A DNA stretch of 64,000 nt from Rhizobium metallidurans (GCF_014196505.1 NZ_JACIDW010000011.1:1-64000); one strand, 5' to 3'; counted from the first letter of the stretch, positions 48,973 through 58,978 are shown. Notes: a model not told the origin generated them from the sequence alone. Numbers and translations: made by a program.

Positions 48973-49548
48973 ATGAGTGTGCGTGTATCCGGTAAACATA
49001 TGGAAATTGGTGACTCGTTCCGTCAGCGGATAGAGGACCAAATTGCCGTGGCCGTCACGAAATACTTCGACGGAGGGTATTCTGGTCAAGTGATCGTACA
49101 AAAGGCCAACGCCCGTTTCGCCGCCGATTGCAAGGTTCATCTCGACAGTGGCGTGATTTTGCACGCGGCTGGCGAGGCAATGGACCCTCAATTGGCATTC
49201 GACGCCGCTTCCGAGCGTATCGAGAAGCGACTTCGCCGTTACAAGCGCAAGCTCAAGGATCACCATGCCGGGAATCATCTGAATGGTTTTGCCGAAGTCG
49301 CCTACACCGTCATGGATGGCATGCCGGATCATGACGACGAGATCGCCGATGATTTCGCACCGGCGATCGTTGCCGAAAGCACCAAGCAGATGAAGACCAT
49401 GTCCGTCGCGACCGCCGTGATGGCGCTCGACATGACGGACGAGCCCCTGCTGCTCTTCCGCAGCCCGGGTAACGAACAGTTGAACATCGTTTACCGTCGG
49501 CACGACGGCAACATTGGCTGGATAGACGCAGCCAACATCAAAAGCTGA
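48973..49548 (+). CDS. hpf: Long-form ribosome hibernation promoting factor
   Basis: The 191-residue protein has the N-terminal S30AE domain (MSVRVSGKHMEIGDSFRQRIEDQI) and a C-terminal dimerisation domain (about 130-187, LLLFRSPGNEQLNIVYRRHDGNIGWID), so it is the long form that makes 100S ribosome dimers. It protects ribosomes in stationary phase. Position between rpoN and ptsN is conserved. Confidence 0.94.
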   Translation: MSVRVSGKHMEIGDSFRQRIEDQIAVAVTKYFDGGYSGQVIVQKANARFAADCKVHLDSGVILHAAGEAMDPQLAFDAASERIEKRLRRYKRKLKDHHAGNHLNGFAEVAYTVMDGMPDHDDEIADDFAPAIVAESTKQMKTMSVATAVMALDMTDEPLLLFRSPGNEQLNIVYRRHDGNIGWIDAANIKS

Positions 49549-49610
49549 GGCAACGGAGCGGAGCGGCGGGCATCTGCCGCTCCCCCGGCTTGGCACAAAA
49601 GGAAAAAGAA

Positions 49611-50075
49611 ATGGCTTTGGCAGATTTGCTGCAGCAGAATGCGATCATTCCCGCTCTCAGGGTCAACTCCAAGAAACAGCTCCTGCAGGAATTGTCGGCC
49701 AAGGCGTCGAAAGTCACCGGGCTGTCCGAGCGCGAGATCTTTGACGTCGTCCTGCAGCGCGAGCGGCTTGGTTCCACCGGTGTCGGCAATGGTATCGCCA
49801 TTCCGCACGGCAAGCTGGCAAGCGTCAATTCCATCGTCGGCATCTTCGCGCGTCTCGAACAGCCGGTCGATTTCGAAGCGCTGGACGATCAGCCGGTCGA
49901 TCTGGTCTTCCTGCTTCTGGCGCCGGAAGGCGCCGGCGCCGATCATCTGAAGGCGCTCTCGCGCATCGCCCGCGTGCTGCGCGACCACGATCTCGTGGCC
50001 AAGCTGCGCGCCACCGACAGCGCCTCGGCGATCTATGCCTTCCTCAACGAGGAACAGACCTCCAACGCGGCCTGA
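49611..50075 (+). CDS. ptsN: PTS IIA-Ntr nitrogen regulatory protein
   Basis: The start at 49611 (MALADLLQQNAIIPAL) gives 154 residues. The phosphorylated histidine is H66 in GIAIPHGK. IIA-Ntr receives phosphate from PtsP via NPr and regulates potassium transport, kinase activity and nitrogen or carbon metabolism. It sits 62 bases after hpf and is followed by a strong terminator that ends the block. Confidence 0.95.
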   Translation: MALADLLQQNAIIPALRVNSKKQLLQELSAKASKVTGLSEREIFDVVLQRERLGSTGVGNGIAIPHGKLASVNSIVGIFARLEQPVDFEALDDQPVDLVFLLLAPEGAGADHLKALSRIARVLRDHDLVAKLRATDSASAIYAFLNEEQTSNAA

Positions 50076-50094
50076 TCATCTCCGATTCAAATGA

Positions 50095-50134
50095 AGAGAG
50101 GCGCCGGATCGCTCCGGCGCCTCTCTTTGTTTTG
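50095..50134 (+). terminator. Strong rho-independent terminator after ptsN
   Basis: A 14-base-pair stem (AGAGAGGCGCCGGA, 50095-50108, with its inverse at 50113-50126) closes a TCGC loop and is followed by TTGTTTT. On the other strand an A/T-poor end makes it a weaker stop for the converging chemoreceptor gene. Confidence 0.9.
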
Positions 50135-50149
50135 GCTCAGTCGATCGGC

Positions 50150-52513
50150 TCAGAACTCTTCCCAATTGTCCTGCGCGACGGCCGCCGATCCGTGCGACTG
50201 CGCGACGGCGCGGCGCGGAGCGGGGGTGGCTGCCTGGCGGTAGCTCGGCTGCGACGACGGACGGTAGCTTGGTGCCGGCGTCGGTGCCCGCATCTGCTGG
50301 GCCGTGGAGCGCAGGGATGACGCGTGGTTGCCGTTGCCGACGCGGAAGCGGGCGACCAGCTGCTGCAGCGTCTGTGCCTCCTCGTTCAGCGTCACGCTGG
50401 CCGCGGTCGTCTCCTCGACCATGGCGGCGTTCTGCTGCGTCACCTGGTCCATCTGGTTCATCGCCTGGCTGACTTCCTTGAGGCCGATCGCCTGCTCGCT
50501 GGCCGATGCCGAGATTTCCCGGATCAGACCGTTGATGCGCATCACCTGCTCGGAGATGTTGTGCAGCGTATCGCCGGCGCGGCCGACGAGATCGACGCCC
50601 TCCTTGACCTGGACGGCCGAGGTGTTGATCAGCGTCTTGATCTCCTTGGCGGCGTTCGCCGAACGCTGGGCCAGTTCGCGAACTTCCTGGGCAACGACGG
50701 CGAAGCCCTTGCCGGCTTCACCGGCACGCGCGGCCTCGACGCCCGCGTTGAGCGCCAGCAGGTTGGTCTGGAACGCGATCTCGTCGATGACGCCGATGAT
50801 GCGCGAGACCTCGGTGGAGGACTGCTCGATGCCGTGCATCGAGGCGATCGCCTTGCGCACGACATCGCCGGAGCGCTCCGCATCCTCGCAGGCATGGTTG
50901 ACGTTGTCGGCGGCCGTACGGGCATTGTCGGCGCTGGAATTGACCTGCGCGGTCAGCTCGTTCAGAGCCGCTGCCGTCTCTTCCAGGCTTGCCGCCTGCT
51001 GCTCGGTGCGCTTGGCGAGATCCGAGGCGCTGCCGCTGATTTCGCTGGTGCCGGAACCGATGTTGACGACGCTGAGGTTCATCGTCGTGATGGTCTCTTC
51101 GAGCGCGGCCAAGGCGGCGTTGAAGTCCTGCTTCAGCTTGTTGTACTCGCCCGGGAAGTCGTCGGTAATGCGGTGGCCGAGATTGCCCTGCGACAGCTCC
51201 GAAAGACCGGCGCCGACGATCGAGACGATCTGGCGCTGCAGCGAAACCGACTGCTGGCGCTCGCTTTCCGAACGACCACGCTCGTCTTCCGCTTCCTGGC
51301 GCTGGGTCCTGGCCTCGGCTTCGAGACGGCGGCTGTCGGCCAGCGCGTGGCGGAAGCCTTCGAGCGCCTTGGCGACCGAACCCGTCTCGTCCGAACGTTC
51401 CTGGCCGGTAACCGGCTGGTCATAGCGGCCCTCGCTCAGCATCCTGACGCCGGCGACGAGGCCACCGAGCGGCTTCTGCACGAAGGTGCGGACGGCGAAG
51501 TAGAGCGCCAGCATGACAGCGGCCAGAACGATGATGCCTGCCACGATCATCATGAAGGTCTGGTCCTGCACCGGCCCGGCGACCGCGCTGTGCGGCACAT
51601 CGACGAGGATGACCCAGTTCGTGTTCACGTCGGGCAGCGCGAAGGGATAGACCACGCGGTCGAACAGCTCGCCGCCATCGACCGAGAGATCCTTGACGAT
51701 GGAGGGTGTAAGGGTCGCAAGACCGCTCTTCACGGCATCGGTACCCTCACCCTCGTAGGGCTTCATTGCCAGATCCTTGGCTGGCGGGACGATCCAGTTG
51801 CCGCCCTGCGAGAGCAGGGTCACGCGGCCGGTGCCGAACGGCTTCAATCCGCCGAGCTTGTCGGACAGAGCCTTGAGCGAGATATCGACGCCGCTGACGC
51901 CGATCATCTTGCCACCAGACATGACCGGGTAGGCGATGGAGGTCATCGCGGTGTTCTCGCCGGTGGTGGCTTCAGCGTAAGGCGAGGAGATCGCGCCCTT
52001 CTTGCTTGCGGCGGCCAGGCTATACCATTCGGCCTTGTAGTCCGACCCGAAGACGGAGAAGGTGAAGCCGCCATCCTTCTTCTTGGTCCAGTAGGCATTG
52101 AAAGCGCCCGTCTTGTCCGAGCCGAGATCCGTGCGGCCGGCGAACGACGGCGACTGGCCGTCGAATGCGTTCGGCTCTTCGCCGAACCAGCTGCCGAAGG
52201 CGAACTGGTTGCGCTCGACATTGGCCTTCAGCATATCGACGATCGCCTTGCGGTCGAGATACTTGCCTTCCTGGCCTCGGCCGATCACGCCGGCCATGGA
52301 GCGCGCCGCGCCGGCGAGTTCGCCGACCGAGGAAGCAACTTCGTTGGCGATTGCCTTTGCCTCGAGATTGGCCTGATCCATGGTCAGCGTGTCCACGCGA
52401 TCACGTGTCTGGTTGATGAGGAAGAAATTGGAGATCAACAGAACCAGCGCGATCGCGCTGCCGGTGATCACAATGAGTTTGGCCGCAAGCGATTTCATGC
52501 GAAAGATGAACAT
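50150..52513 (-). CDS. Methyl-accepting chemotaxis protein, membrane type
   Basis: Starting at 52513 after GAGGA gives 787 residues. Membrane helix 1 (about 10-33) and helix 2 (about 318-340) flank a periplasmic Cache-type sensor. A HAMP domain and the signalling hairpin follow ([33 protein letters not shown] from about 581). The last residues NWEEF resemble the CheR/CheB-tethering pentapeptide NWETF, after a flexible Pro/Ser/Arg linker. The ligand is unknown. No che genes are nearby. Confidence 0.9.
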   Translation of the reverse strand: MFIFRMKSLAAKLIVITGSAIALVLLISNFFLINQTRDRVDTLTMDQANLEAKAIANEVASSVGELAGAARSMAGVIGRGQEGKYLDRKAIVDMLKANVERNQFAFGSWFGEEPNAFDGQSPSFAGRTDLGSDKTGAFNAYWTKKKDGGFTFSVFGSDYKAEWYSLAAASKKGAISSPYAEATTGENTAMTSIAYPVMSGGKMIGVSGVDISLKALSDKLGGLKPFGTGRVTLLSQGGNWIVPPAKDLAMKPYEGEGTDAVKSGLATLTPSIVKDLSVDGGELFDRVVYPFALPDVNTNWVILVDVPHSAVAGPVQDQTFMMIVAGIIVLAAVMLALYFAVRTFVQKPLGGLVAGVRMLSEGRYDQPVTGQERSDETGSVAKALEGFRHALADSRRLEAEARTQRQEAEDERGRSESERQQSVSLQRQIVSIVGAGLSELSQGNLGHRITDDFPGEYNKLKQDFNAALAALEETITTMNLSVVNIGSGTSEISGSASDLAKRTEQQAASLEETAAALNELTAQVNSSADNARTAADNVNHACEDAERSGDVVRKAIASMHGIEQSSTEVSRIIGVIDEIAFQTNLLALNAGVEAARAGEAGKGFAVVAQEVRELAQRSANAAKEIKTLINTSAVQVKEGVDLVGRAGDTLHNISEQVMRINGLIREISASASEQAIGLKEVSQAMNQMDQVTQQNAAMVEETTAASVTLNEEAQTLQQLVARFRVGNGNHASSLRSTAQQMRAPTPAPSYRPSSQPSYRQAATPAPRRAVAQSHGSAAVAQDNWEEF

Positions 52514-52739
52514 GGATTCCTCGGGGAGATCAAGGATGGGCCGGGCAAGGCATCCGCCGGCACAAGAAGCAAGGGCGGGCTTCATCATGGAGCCGCCGTG
52601 GCGAGTGCCGTATCCCCTGGAGAAGGGAGCCGGCGATCACGCGGAAGATCGCCGGAAACCTGTTAAATTTGAGTGAAATGCGATGAATTTTCGCCCCATC
52701 GCAAGCAAACGCGGCGCCGATGTCGCCGGTTGATAATGC

Positions 52740-53639
52740 TTATAGTTTGTTTGCGACGTCATCCCGCGAAGGGATGGATGGCTGGGCACCCGGCTTGAGG
52801 CATGCGAGCGAGCCGGCAACGGCCGCGCGGCGAAGCGCGGGCTCGAAATCGAGCCCTTCGTCGAGGCTGGCGGCGAAGTATCCGCAGAAGGTATCGCCCG
52901 CGCCGACCGTATCCACCGGCTCGATCTTCAGCCCCTTCGCACGCGATATCGCGCCGTCCCGGATCGCCACCACGCCATCGCCGCCAAGCGTGACGATCAG
53001 CGTCTGTCCTGTCTCGGCATTGAGGCGCCTCAATGCGGCCTCGCGATCCTCGGCACTCATGTTTTCCTGCCCGGCCAGAAGCTCGAACTCGGTTTCGTTG
53101 GCAATGACGATATCGGCGAGGCGCCCGAGACGCCCGGCATCCGCAATGAGCGGCGCGAGATTGAGGATCGTCGTCACCCCCTTGGCGCGGGCGGCGACAA
53201 GCGCGCGTTCGACCGACGCCGGCGGAATTTCGAACTGCAGCATCAGCACGTCGCCTTTGCTCATCGCGCCGACGGCCTGTTCCGCATCCCGCGGCGTGAC
53301 CGTGCCGTTCGCGCCCGGCACGACGGCGATCATGTTTTCGCCATCGCCACCCACGAGGATGATCGCGGTTCCCGTCGGCTGGTCCGCGCGCTTGACGGAC
53401 TGGAGATCGGTACCGGCCTCCTTGAGGAGGGCAAGCGCTTCGTCGGAGAAGCCGTCATGGCCGACCGCGCCCGCCATGGTCACGCTGCGTCCGGCGCGAC
53501 GCGCGGCCAGCGCCTGGTTGGCGCCCTTGCCGCCCGCCGCCGTCGAAAAGCCGTTGCCGGCCACCGTCTCGCCCGGCTTCGGAAGCCGTTGCGTCGTGGC
53601 GATGAGGTCCATGTTGATGGAGCCGAAAACGGTGATCAT
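52740..53639 (-). CDS. rbsK: Ribokinase
   Basis: The 299-residue PfkB-family kinase has the sugar-binding GGKGANQALAARRAG near the N-terminus and the C-terminal signature DTVGAGDTFCGYFAA with the catalytic Asp. It phosphorylates ribose to ribose-5-phosphate. No ribose transporter is adjacent. It may work with the nucleoside hydrolase gene product at 5.9 kb, which releases ribose, although the two are far apart. Confidence 0.9.
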   Translation of the reverse strand: MITVFGSINMDLIATTQRLPKPGETVAGNGFSTAAGGKGANQALAARRAGRSVTMAGAVGHDGFSDEALALLKEAGTDLQSVKRADQPTGTAIILVGGDGENMIAVVPGANGTVTPRDAEQAVGAMSKGDVLMLQFEIPPASVERALVAARAKGVTTILNLAPLIADAGRLGRLADIVIANETEFELLAGQENMSAEDREAALRRLNAETGQTLIVTLGGDGVVAIRDGAISRAKGLKIEPVDTVGAGDTFCGYFAASLDEGLDFEPALRRAAVAGSLACLKPGAQPSIPSRDDVANKL

Positions 53640-53690
53640 GCTGCGGGTGTCCCTTCCAGTTCTCTGTCGGGCGCGACACTGCCGAAGGCG

Positions 53691-54914
53691 TCACTCGTCG
53701 TCAACCACCCTCAGCTTGAGAAGTCCCGTCCTGCTCTCGACGGATTTCGACGCGGGCGCTTCCTCGTCCGCCGCGCGGCCCGCCTCCGCGCCTTCGAATT
53801 CCAGCGCCTCGATCTTGGCGCCGCGTCTGGTCAGCTTGTCGGCGGAGGTGACGATCATGTCGACATCCTTCTGCGCCATGGCGAAATGCCCTTGCAGCTT
53901 GCGAACGCGATCGTCGAGGCGGCCGAGATCGTCCATAAGATTGGCGACCTCGCCCTGGATGACATGCGCCTGCGCCTGCATCCGCTGATCCTTCAACACC
54001 GCCTGGATGACCTGGATAGACAACATCAGCAGCGAGGGCGAAACGATGACCACGCGGGCGCGATGCGCCTTCTGCACGATCGTCTCGAAATTCTCGTGAA
54101 TTTCCGCGAAGATCGATTCCGACGGCACGAACAGGAACGCGGTATCCTGGGTTTCGCCCTGGATCAGATATTTCTCCGCGATATCGCGGATATGGATATC
54201 CATGTCCCGGCGAAACTGCTGCGACGCGGCCTTGGCAAGCTCCGGCCCGCCGGCTTCGCGAATGGCGTTCCATGCCTCGAGCGGGAATTTGGCATCGATC
54301 ACCAGCGGCGGCGCGCCATTGGGCATGCGAATGGTGCAATCCGGGCGCGAGCCGTTGCCGAGCGTCTGCTGGAAGGCATAGGCGCCGATCGGCAGGCCGT
54401 CGGCTACGATCGTCTCCATGCGCGACTGGCCGAAGGCGCCGCGCGTCTGCTTGTTGGACAGGATCGCCTGCAGCCCGACGACATCCTTGGCGAGCGTCTG
54501 GATGTTGTTCTGCGCCGCATCGATCACCGCCAGCCGCTCCTGCAGCTTCCGGAGGTTTTCATGCGTGGACTTGGTCTGCTCCGTTATGGTCGAGCTGACG
54601 CGCTGCGACATGCCGTCCAGACGCTGGCTGATCGCCTGGTTGAGTTCCGACTGCCGGGAACCGAACACCTCCGCCATCGCGGCCATCCGCCCCTGCATTT
54701 CCGATTGGATCCGCAACAGCTCCCTCATCCGCTCATCCGCTTCGGCGGCGCGCTCCAGCGCCTCTTCCGCCTGTTCGCGCCGCAGCTGGCCGCCACGAAC
54801 GAGAAGGATGATCATCAGCACGATCAGTGCCGCAAGGGCCGCGCCGGCAAGGGCGAGCGACATGGGGCTGAAGCCTGAAAGGGTGGCGGAGAGCGAGTCG
54901 GTGCTGGTTGTCAT
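53691..54914 (-). CDS. rmuC: DNA recombination protein RmuC-like
   Basis: The start at 54914 (MTTSTDSLSATLSG) gives 407 residues. One membrane helix (about 14-38) is followed by a long coiled coil (40-130). The RmuC nuclease-like core follows (PDCTIRMPNGAPPLVIDAKFPLEAW and FLFVPSESIFAEIHE). RmuC limits DNA rearrangement at repeats. It lies 50 bases upstream of rbsK on the same strand and diverges from the globin-coupled chemoreceptor gene. Confidence 0.92.
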   Translation of the reverse strand: MTTSTDSLSATLSGFSPMSLALAGAALAALIVLMIILLVRGGQLRREQAEEALERAAEADERMRELLRIQSEMQGRMAAMAEVFGSRQSELNQAISQRLDGMSQRVSSTITEQTKSTHENLRKLQERLAVIDAAQNNIQTLAKDVVGLQAILSNKQTRGAFGQSRMETIVADGLPIGAYAFQQTLGNGSRPDCTIRMPNGAPPLVIDAKFPLEAWNAIREAGGPELAKAASQQFRRDMDIHIRDIAEKYLIQGETQDTAFLFVPSESIFAEIHENFETIVQKAHRARVVIVSPSLLMLSIQVIQAVLKDQRMQAQAHVIQGEVANLMDDLGRLDDRVRKLQGHFAMAQKDVDMIVTSADKLTRRGAKIEALEFEGAEAGRAADEEAPASKSVESRTGLLKLRVVDDE

Positions 54915-55087
54915 GCGCGCACCATAGCAAATTCGCACGGCCTTTCCAGATCAAAACGTGAACATGATTGATCGGCCCACCTTTGCGCGGGAGATGCCAC
55001 ACGAATGCCAGCTAAGAAATGACGGGGTAATTTAACGCTTACGAAACTATATTCGGCAAAAGCTGCGCGCAAATTGCACCTCATCAC

Positions 55088-56608
55088 ATGAAGAAGCAGA
55101 TATATATTATGAGCAGCCAGCAGCCAGAAAACGGTCTTAAGCAGCGTCTCGATTTCATCGAGCTGGATGACAGCGCGCGTCAATCGCTCCGCCAGATGCG
55201 GCCGGCGATTTCGGAAATGCTGGGTGGGGCGCTCGACCGGTTCTACGGAAAGCTGGCGCGCACGCCTCAGGTCGCGAGCTTCTTTTCCGATAAATCGCAC
55301 ATGAACCATGCCAAGTCGCGGCAGGAGACCCACTGGGCCAATCTCGCGGGCGGCAACTTCGACGAAGCCTACGTCAAGGGCGTCGTCGCGGTCGGCAAGA
55401 CGCATGCGCGCATCGGCCTCGAGCCACGCTGGTACATCGGCGGCTACGCGCTCTTGATGAGCGATCTGATCAAGGGCCTGATGGCCAAGGAATGGCCATC
55501 GCGCTTCGGTCGCGGTCAGGGCAAGCTGCTCGCCGAAAAGCTGACCGCCGTCGTCAAGGCCGCGATGCTGGACATGGACTACTCGATCTCGGTTTATCTC
55601 GAAGCGCTCGAAGAAAAGCGGCTGAAGCTCGAGGAGGAGCGCCAGAAGGCGGAAGCCGATCAGGCGATGGCGCTAAGCCATCTGCGCCGTGGTCTCGAAG
55701 CTCTGTCGCGCGGTGATCTCGAAGCCACCTTGCCCGATGATCTGCCGGGCAACTTCAAGGACATGGGCGACGATTACAACCGCGCCGTCGCGGCGCTGCG
55801 CGCCTCCTTCGCATCGGTTCGCAGCACGTCCGGCGAGATCCTGCGCGGCACCGATGTGATCGCCAAGGGCTCCGACGATCTGGCGCTGCGCACCGCCCAG
55901 CAGGCAGCCGGCGTCGAGGAAAGCTCGGCCGCGCTGCAGCAGCTCTCCGTCAGCGTCGGCCAGACGGCATCCAACGCCGAGAAGGCGTCCGCGGCCGTGC
56001 GCGAAACACAACAGAAGGCGAAGAACTCCGGCGAACTGGTCACCAGCGCCGTCTCCGCCATGGCCGGCATCGAGAAGTCGTCGAGCGAGATCACCAAGAT
56101 CATCGGCGTCATCGACGACATCGCCTTCCAGACAAACCTTCTCGCGCTGAACGCAGGCGTCGAAGCGGCGCGCGCCGGCGAGGCGGGCAAGGGTTTTGCC
56201 GTCGTCGCCCAGGAAGTCCGCCAGCTGGCGCAGCGCTCGGCCGATGCCGCCAAGGAGATCAAGAAGCTGATCTCCGAGAGCTCCGCGCAGGTGAATCAGG
56301 GTGTCGACATCGTCAGCAGCACCGGTGAATCCCTGAGCGACATGATCGATCGTATCGACATCATCAACAGCTTCGTCGCCGATATCGCCGCCGCCGCCCG
56401 CGATCAGGCGACCGGCGTCAACGAGGTCAGCGTCGCCATCCGCAACATGGACACCATCACCCAGCAGAATTCGGGAATGGTCGAGCGCACGTCCGCCGAA
56501 ACCCGCCGCCTCCGCAACGAGGTGGAAGGCCTGGTCGGCCTGCTCGAGCGCTTCCGCATCGGTGGCGCCACGCGACCGGCCCACGAGGCGCCGCGCCGCG
56601 CCGCCTGA
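55088..56608 (+). CDS. Globin-coupled soluble chemoreceptor (HemAT-like)
   Basis: The 506-residue protein (ATG at 55109 is an alternative start) has no membrane helix. Residues 15-180 form a protoglobin sensor with the proximal heme ligand H106 in [24 protein letters not shown]-like linker and a full signalling hairpin follow ([33 protein letters not shown]). It probably senses oxygen and steers aerotaxis, or an output parallel to it. In S. meliloti a cytoplasmic transducer of this kind is called IcpA; I am not certain of orthology. Confidence 0.88.
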   Translation: MKKQIYIMSSQQPENGLKQRLDFIELDDSARQSLRQMRPAISEMLGGALDRFYGKLARTPQVASFFSDKSHMNHAKSRQETHWANLAGGNFDEAYVKGVVAVGKTHARIGLEPRWYIGGYALLMSDLIKGLMAKEWPSRFGRGQGKLLAEKLTAVVKAAMLDMDYSISVYLEALEEKRLKLEEERQKAEADQAMALSHLRRGLEALSRGDLEATLPDDLPGNFKDMGDDYNRAVAALRASFASVRSTSGEILRGTDVIAKGSDDLALRTAQQAAGVEESSAALQQLSVSVGQTASNAEKASAAVRETQQKAKNSGELVTSAVSAMAGIEKSSSEITKIIGVIDDIAFQTNLLALNAGVEAARAGEAGKGFAVVAQEVRQLAQRSADAAKEIKKLISESSAQVNQGVDIVSSTGESLSDMIDRIDIINSFVADIAAAARDQATGVNEVSVAIRNMDTITQQNSGMVERTSAETRRLRNEVEGLVGLLERFRIGGATRPAHEAPRRAA

Positions 56609-56704
56609 GGCGAAAGTGTCGAAATGACGACGGCGGCGTAAAAAAGCGCCGCCTCCGGCTTTCGGATAATTCCATCCCGCAAAAAGATGCGTTATGGGAA
56701 CGCC

Positions 56705-57223
56705 ATGACCATCAAGCCACTCATCATTCTTCCCGATCCGTTGCTTCGCCAGGTTTCCAAGCCGGTCGAGCGCGTCGACAGCGATCTGCAGCGTCTCGCC
56801 GACGACATGCTGGAGACCATGTACGATGCTCCTGGTATCGGGCTCGCCGCCATCCAGATCGGCGTTGCGCGCCGTATGCTCGTCATCGACGTCTCGCGCG
56901 AGGGCGAGGAAAAGCAGCCGCTCGTCTTCATCAATCCCGAGATCGTCACCTCCTCCGACGAGCGCTCGGTCTATGAAGAGGGCTGCCTCTCGATTCCCGA
57001 TTACTATGCCGAGGTCGAGCGCCCGGCGACCGTGGGCGTCAAGTATCTCGACCGCGACGGCAAGGAGCAGACGATGGAAGCAGACAGCCTGCTCGCCACC
57101 TGCCTGCAGCACGAGATCGACCACCTGAACGGCGTGCTCTTCATCGATCACATCTCCCGCCTGAAGCGCGAGATGGTCATCAAGAAGTTCACCAAGGCCT
57201 CCAAGACCACCAAGGCGATCTGA
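56705..57223 (+). CDS. def: Peptide deformylase
   Basis: The start at 56705 ([19 protein letters not shown]) gives 172 residues. The three motifs are present: [10 protein letters not shown] (Ile replaces the common Pro or Thr), EGCLSIPD with the metal Cys, and QHEIDHLNG with two metal His and the catalytic Glu. It removes the formyl group from nascent proteins. fmt, which encodes the formyl-adding enzyme, follows after an inserted toxin-antitoxin pair. Confidence 0.96.
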   Translation: MTIKPLIILPDPLLRQVSKPVERVDSDLQRLADDMLETMYDAPGIGLAAIQIGVARRMLVIDVSREGEEKQPLVFINPEIVTSSDERSVYEEGCLSIPDYYAEVERPATVGVKYLDRDGKEQTMEADSLLATCLQHEIDHLNGVLFIDHISRLKREMVIKKFTKASKTTKAI

Positions 57224-57256
57224 GCTGAAGGTTGAAAATGCCGCTCGGTTCTTCTA

Positions 57257-57273
57257 TGATATCAGTGATATCA
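57257..57273. promoter_or_regulatory. Operator of the FitA/FitB-type pair
   Basis: The site reads TGATATCA-G-TGATATCA: two copies of an eight-base palindrome separated by one base, so it is both a direct and an inverted repeat. It lies 15 bases before the antitoxin ATG. Ribbon-helix-helix antitoxins bind such paired short palindromes as tetramers. Confidence 0.65.
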
Positions 57274-57288
57274 AAATAGGAGGTGCCG

Positions 57289-57585
57289 ATGGGTGATCTT
57301 CTGATCCGCAATATCTCGGACGCGTTGAAGCGCGATATTTCCGCGCGCGCCGAGAAGAGCGGCAACAGCCTTTCCGATGAAGCGAAGAACCTCTTGCAGA
57401 AGGCCATAATCGATAGTGCAAAGGCCGATGTGCCGACGAAGTCGGCATGGGAAGCCATGCGCGAAATCCTTGCGCCGAAAAACGAAGCGGAAGCTCGCGA
57501 AGCCGAGGAATACGCGAAGATCATGGACGAGATCGAGGCGAAGCGAAAGAAGGACTTCGGCCGCCCGTTCGAAGCTACGGAATGA
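57289..57585 (+). CDS. FitA-like ribbon-helix-helix antitoxin
   Basis: The 98-residue protein (ATG at 57289 after AGGAGG) starts with MGDLLIRNISDALKRDISARAEKSGNSLSDEAKNLL, a FitA/VapB-type ribbon-helix-helix. An acidic-basic helical tail that would wrap the PIN toxin follows. It should repress its own operon with the toxin. The stop overlaps the toxin start as ATGA. Confidence 0.85.
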   Translation: MGDLLIRNISDALKRDISARAEKSGNSLSDEAKNLLQKAIIDSAKADVPTKSAWEAMREILAPKNEAEAREAEEYAKIMDEIEAKRKKDFGRPFEATE

Positions 57586-58001
57586 TTGTTCTGGATACCA
57601 ACGTCATATCCGAGACGAGCAAACCAACGCCGAGCCTTTTAGTCGAAGCTTGGTTCGCGGCGCAAAGCATGTCGGATCTCTATCTGACCGACGTCACCAT
57701 CATGGAGCAATCCTACGGGGCCGAACGCTTTTGGCTTCGGTCCGCCTCGCTGCGATATAAGGACAAGCTCGACGAGGTGTTGGCCGCCTACGGCGGCCGT
57801 ATCCTTGCGCTTGAGCGGCACATGGCAATCGAAACAGGCAAGCTCCTCGCCCGCCGCGAATCCGTCGGTCGGCCGATTTCTGTACAGGACGCCATGATCG
57901 CATCAATCTGCCTCATCCACGGCGCCACGCTCGCCACGCGCAACACAAAAGACTTCGAAGGGCTTGATCTCAAGCTCGTAAACCCGTTTGAAGGCGGCTG
58001 A
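57582..58001 (+). CDS. FitB/VapC-type PIN-domain ribonuclease toxin
   Basis: The 139-residue protein has the PIN acidic residues D5 (VLDTNVISE), E42 (TIMEQ), D103 (VQDAMIAS) and D124 (TRNTKDFEG), so the active site looks complete. It is expected to cut RNA, often tRNA, when not bound by antitoxin. The longer frame from 57447 lies inside the antitoxin gene and is not real. The pair separates def from fmt. Confidence 0.88.
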   Translation: MIVLDTNVISETSKPTPSLLVEAWFAAQSMSDLYLTDVTIMEQSYGAERFWLRSASLRYKDKLDEVLAAYGGRILALERHMAIETGKLLARRESVGRPISVQDAMIASICLIHGATLATRNTKDFEGLDLKLVNPFEGG

Positions 58002-58042
58002 TCTTCAAGATTGGCCTTTGAGCCAGGAATTGGCGGCACACA

Positions 58043-58978
58043 ATGTCTCTTCGCATCGTCTTCATGGGTACGCCCGAGTTCTCCGTTCCGACGCTGCGCG
58101 CGCTGGTCGATGCCGGCCATACGATCCTCGCCGTCTACACCCAGCCGCCGCGTCCCGGCGGGCGTCGCGGGCTGGATCTGCAGAAGTCGCCGGTGCATCA
58201 GGCGGCCGAGCTCCTGGGCCTGCCGGTCTTCACGCCCGTCAATTTCAAGGATCCGGAAGAGCGCGAGCGCTTCGCCGCCCATAAAGCCGACGTCGCCGTC
58301 GTCGTCGCCTACGGGCTGCTGCTTCCCGAAGCGATCCTCAACGGCACGCGATATGGCTGCTACAACGGCCACGCCTCGCTGCTCCCGCGCTGGCGCGGCG
58401 CCGCCCCCATCCAGCGCGCGATCATGGCCGGAGACGAAAAGACCGGCATGATGGTGATGAAGATGGACAAGGGCCTGGACACCGGCGCCGTCGCCATCAC
58501 CAGCGAAGTGGCGATCGGCGAAAACATGACGTCGGGCGAGTTGCACGACCGGTTGATGCTCACGGGCGCCAGGGCGATGGCCGAGGCCATGGTCAAGCTC
58601 GAGATGGACGATCTGCCGCTGACGCCGCAGCCCGGGGAGGGCGTGCTCTACGCGTCGAAGATCGACAAGGCCGAGACGCGTATCGATTTCTCCCGTGACG
58701 CCGCCGACGTTCACAACCACATTCGCGGCCTGGCGCCGTTTCCGGGCGCCTGGTTCGAGCTTGAGTTCGGCGGCAAGCCCGAGCGCGTCAAGGTGCTGGG
58801 CTCCGAGCGCGCCGAGGGATCGGGCGCTGCGGGTGAACTGTTGAGCGACCATCTCGTCGTCGCCTGCGGCACCGGCGCCGTGAGATTGACCAAGCTGCAG
58901 AAGGCCGGCGGCAAGCCGTTGGCAGCCGCCGACTTCCTGCGCGGCACGCCGCTTGCCAAGGGCACGAGGCTCGCCTGA
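58043..58978 (+). CDS. fmt: Methionyl-tRNA formyltransferase
   Basis: The 311-residue protein has [21 protein letters not shown] at the start, the formyl-folate site [20 protein letters not shown] and the [15 protein letters not shown] segment. It formylates initiator Met-tRNA. The stop overlaps the truA start by one base, giving translational coupling; def-fmt-truA is a conserved rhizobial order. Confidence 0.96.
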   Translation: MSLRIVFMGTPEFSVPTLRALVDAGHTILAVYTQPPRPGGRRGLDLQKSPVHQAAELLGLPVFTPVNFKDPEERERFAAHKADVAVVVAYGLLLPEAILNGTRYGCYNGHASLLPRWRGAAPIQRAIMAGDEKTGMMVMKMDKGLDTGAVAITSEVAIGENMTSGELHDRLMLTGARAMAEAMVKLEMDDLPLTPQPGEGVLYASKIDKAETRIDFSRDAADVHNHIRGLAPFPGAWFELEFGGKPERVKVLGSERAEGSGAAGELLSDHLVVACGTGAVRLTKLQKAGGKPLAAADFLRGTPLAKGTRLA

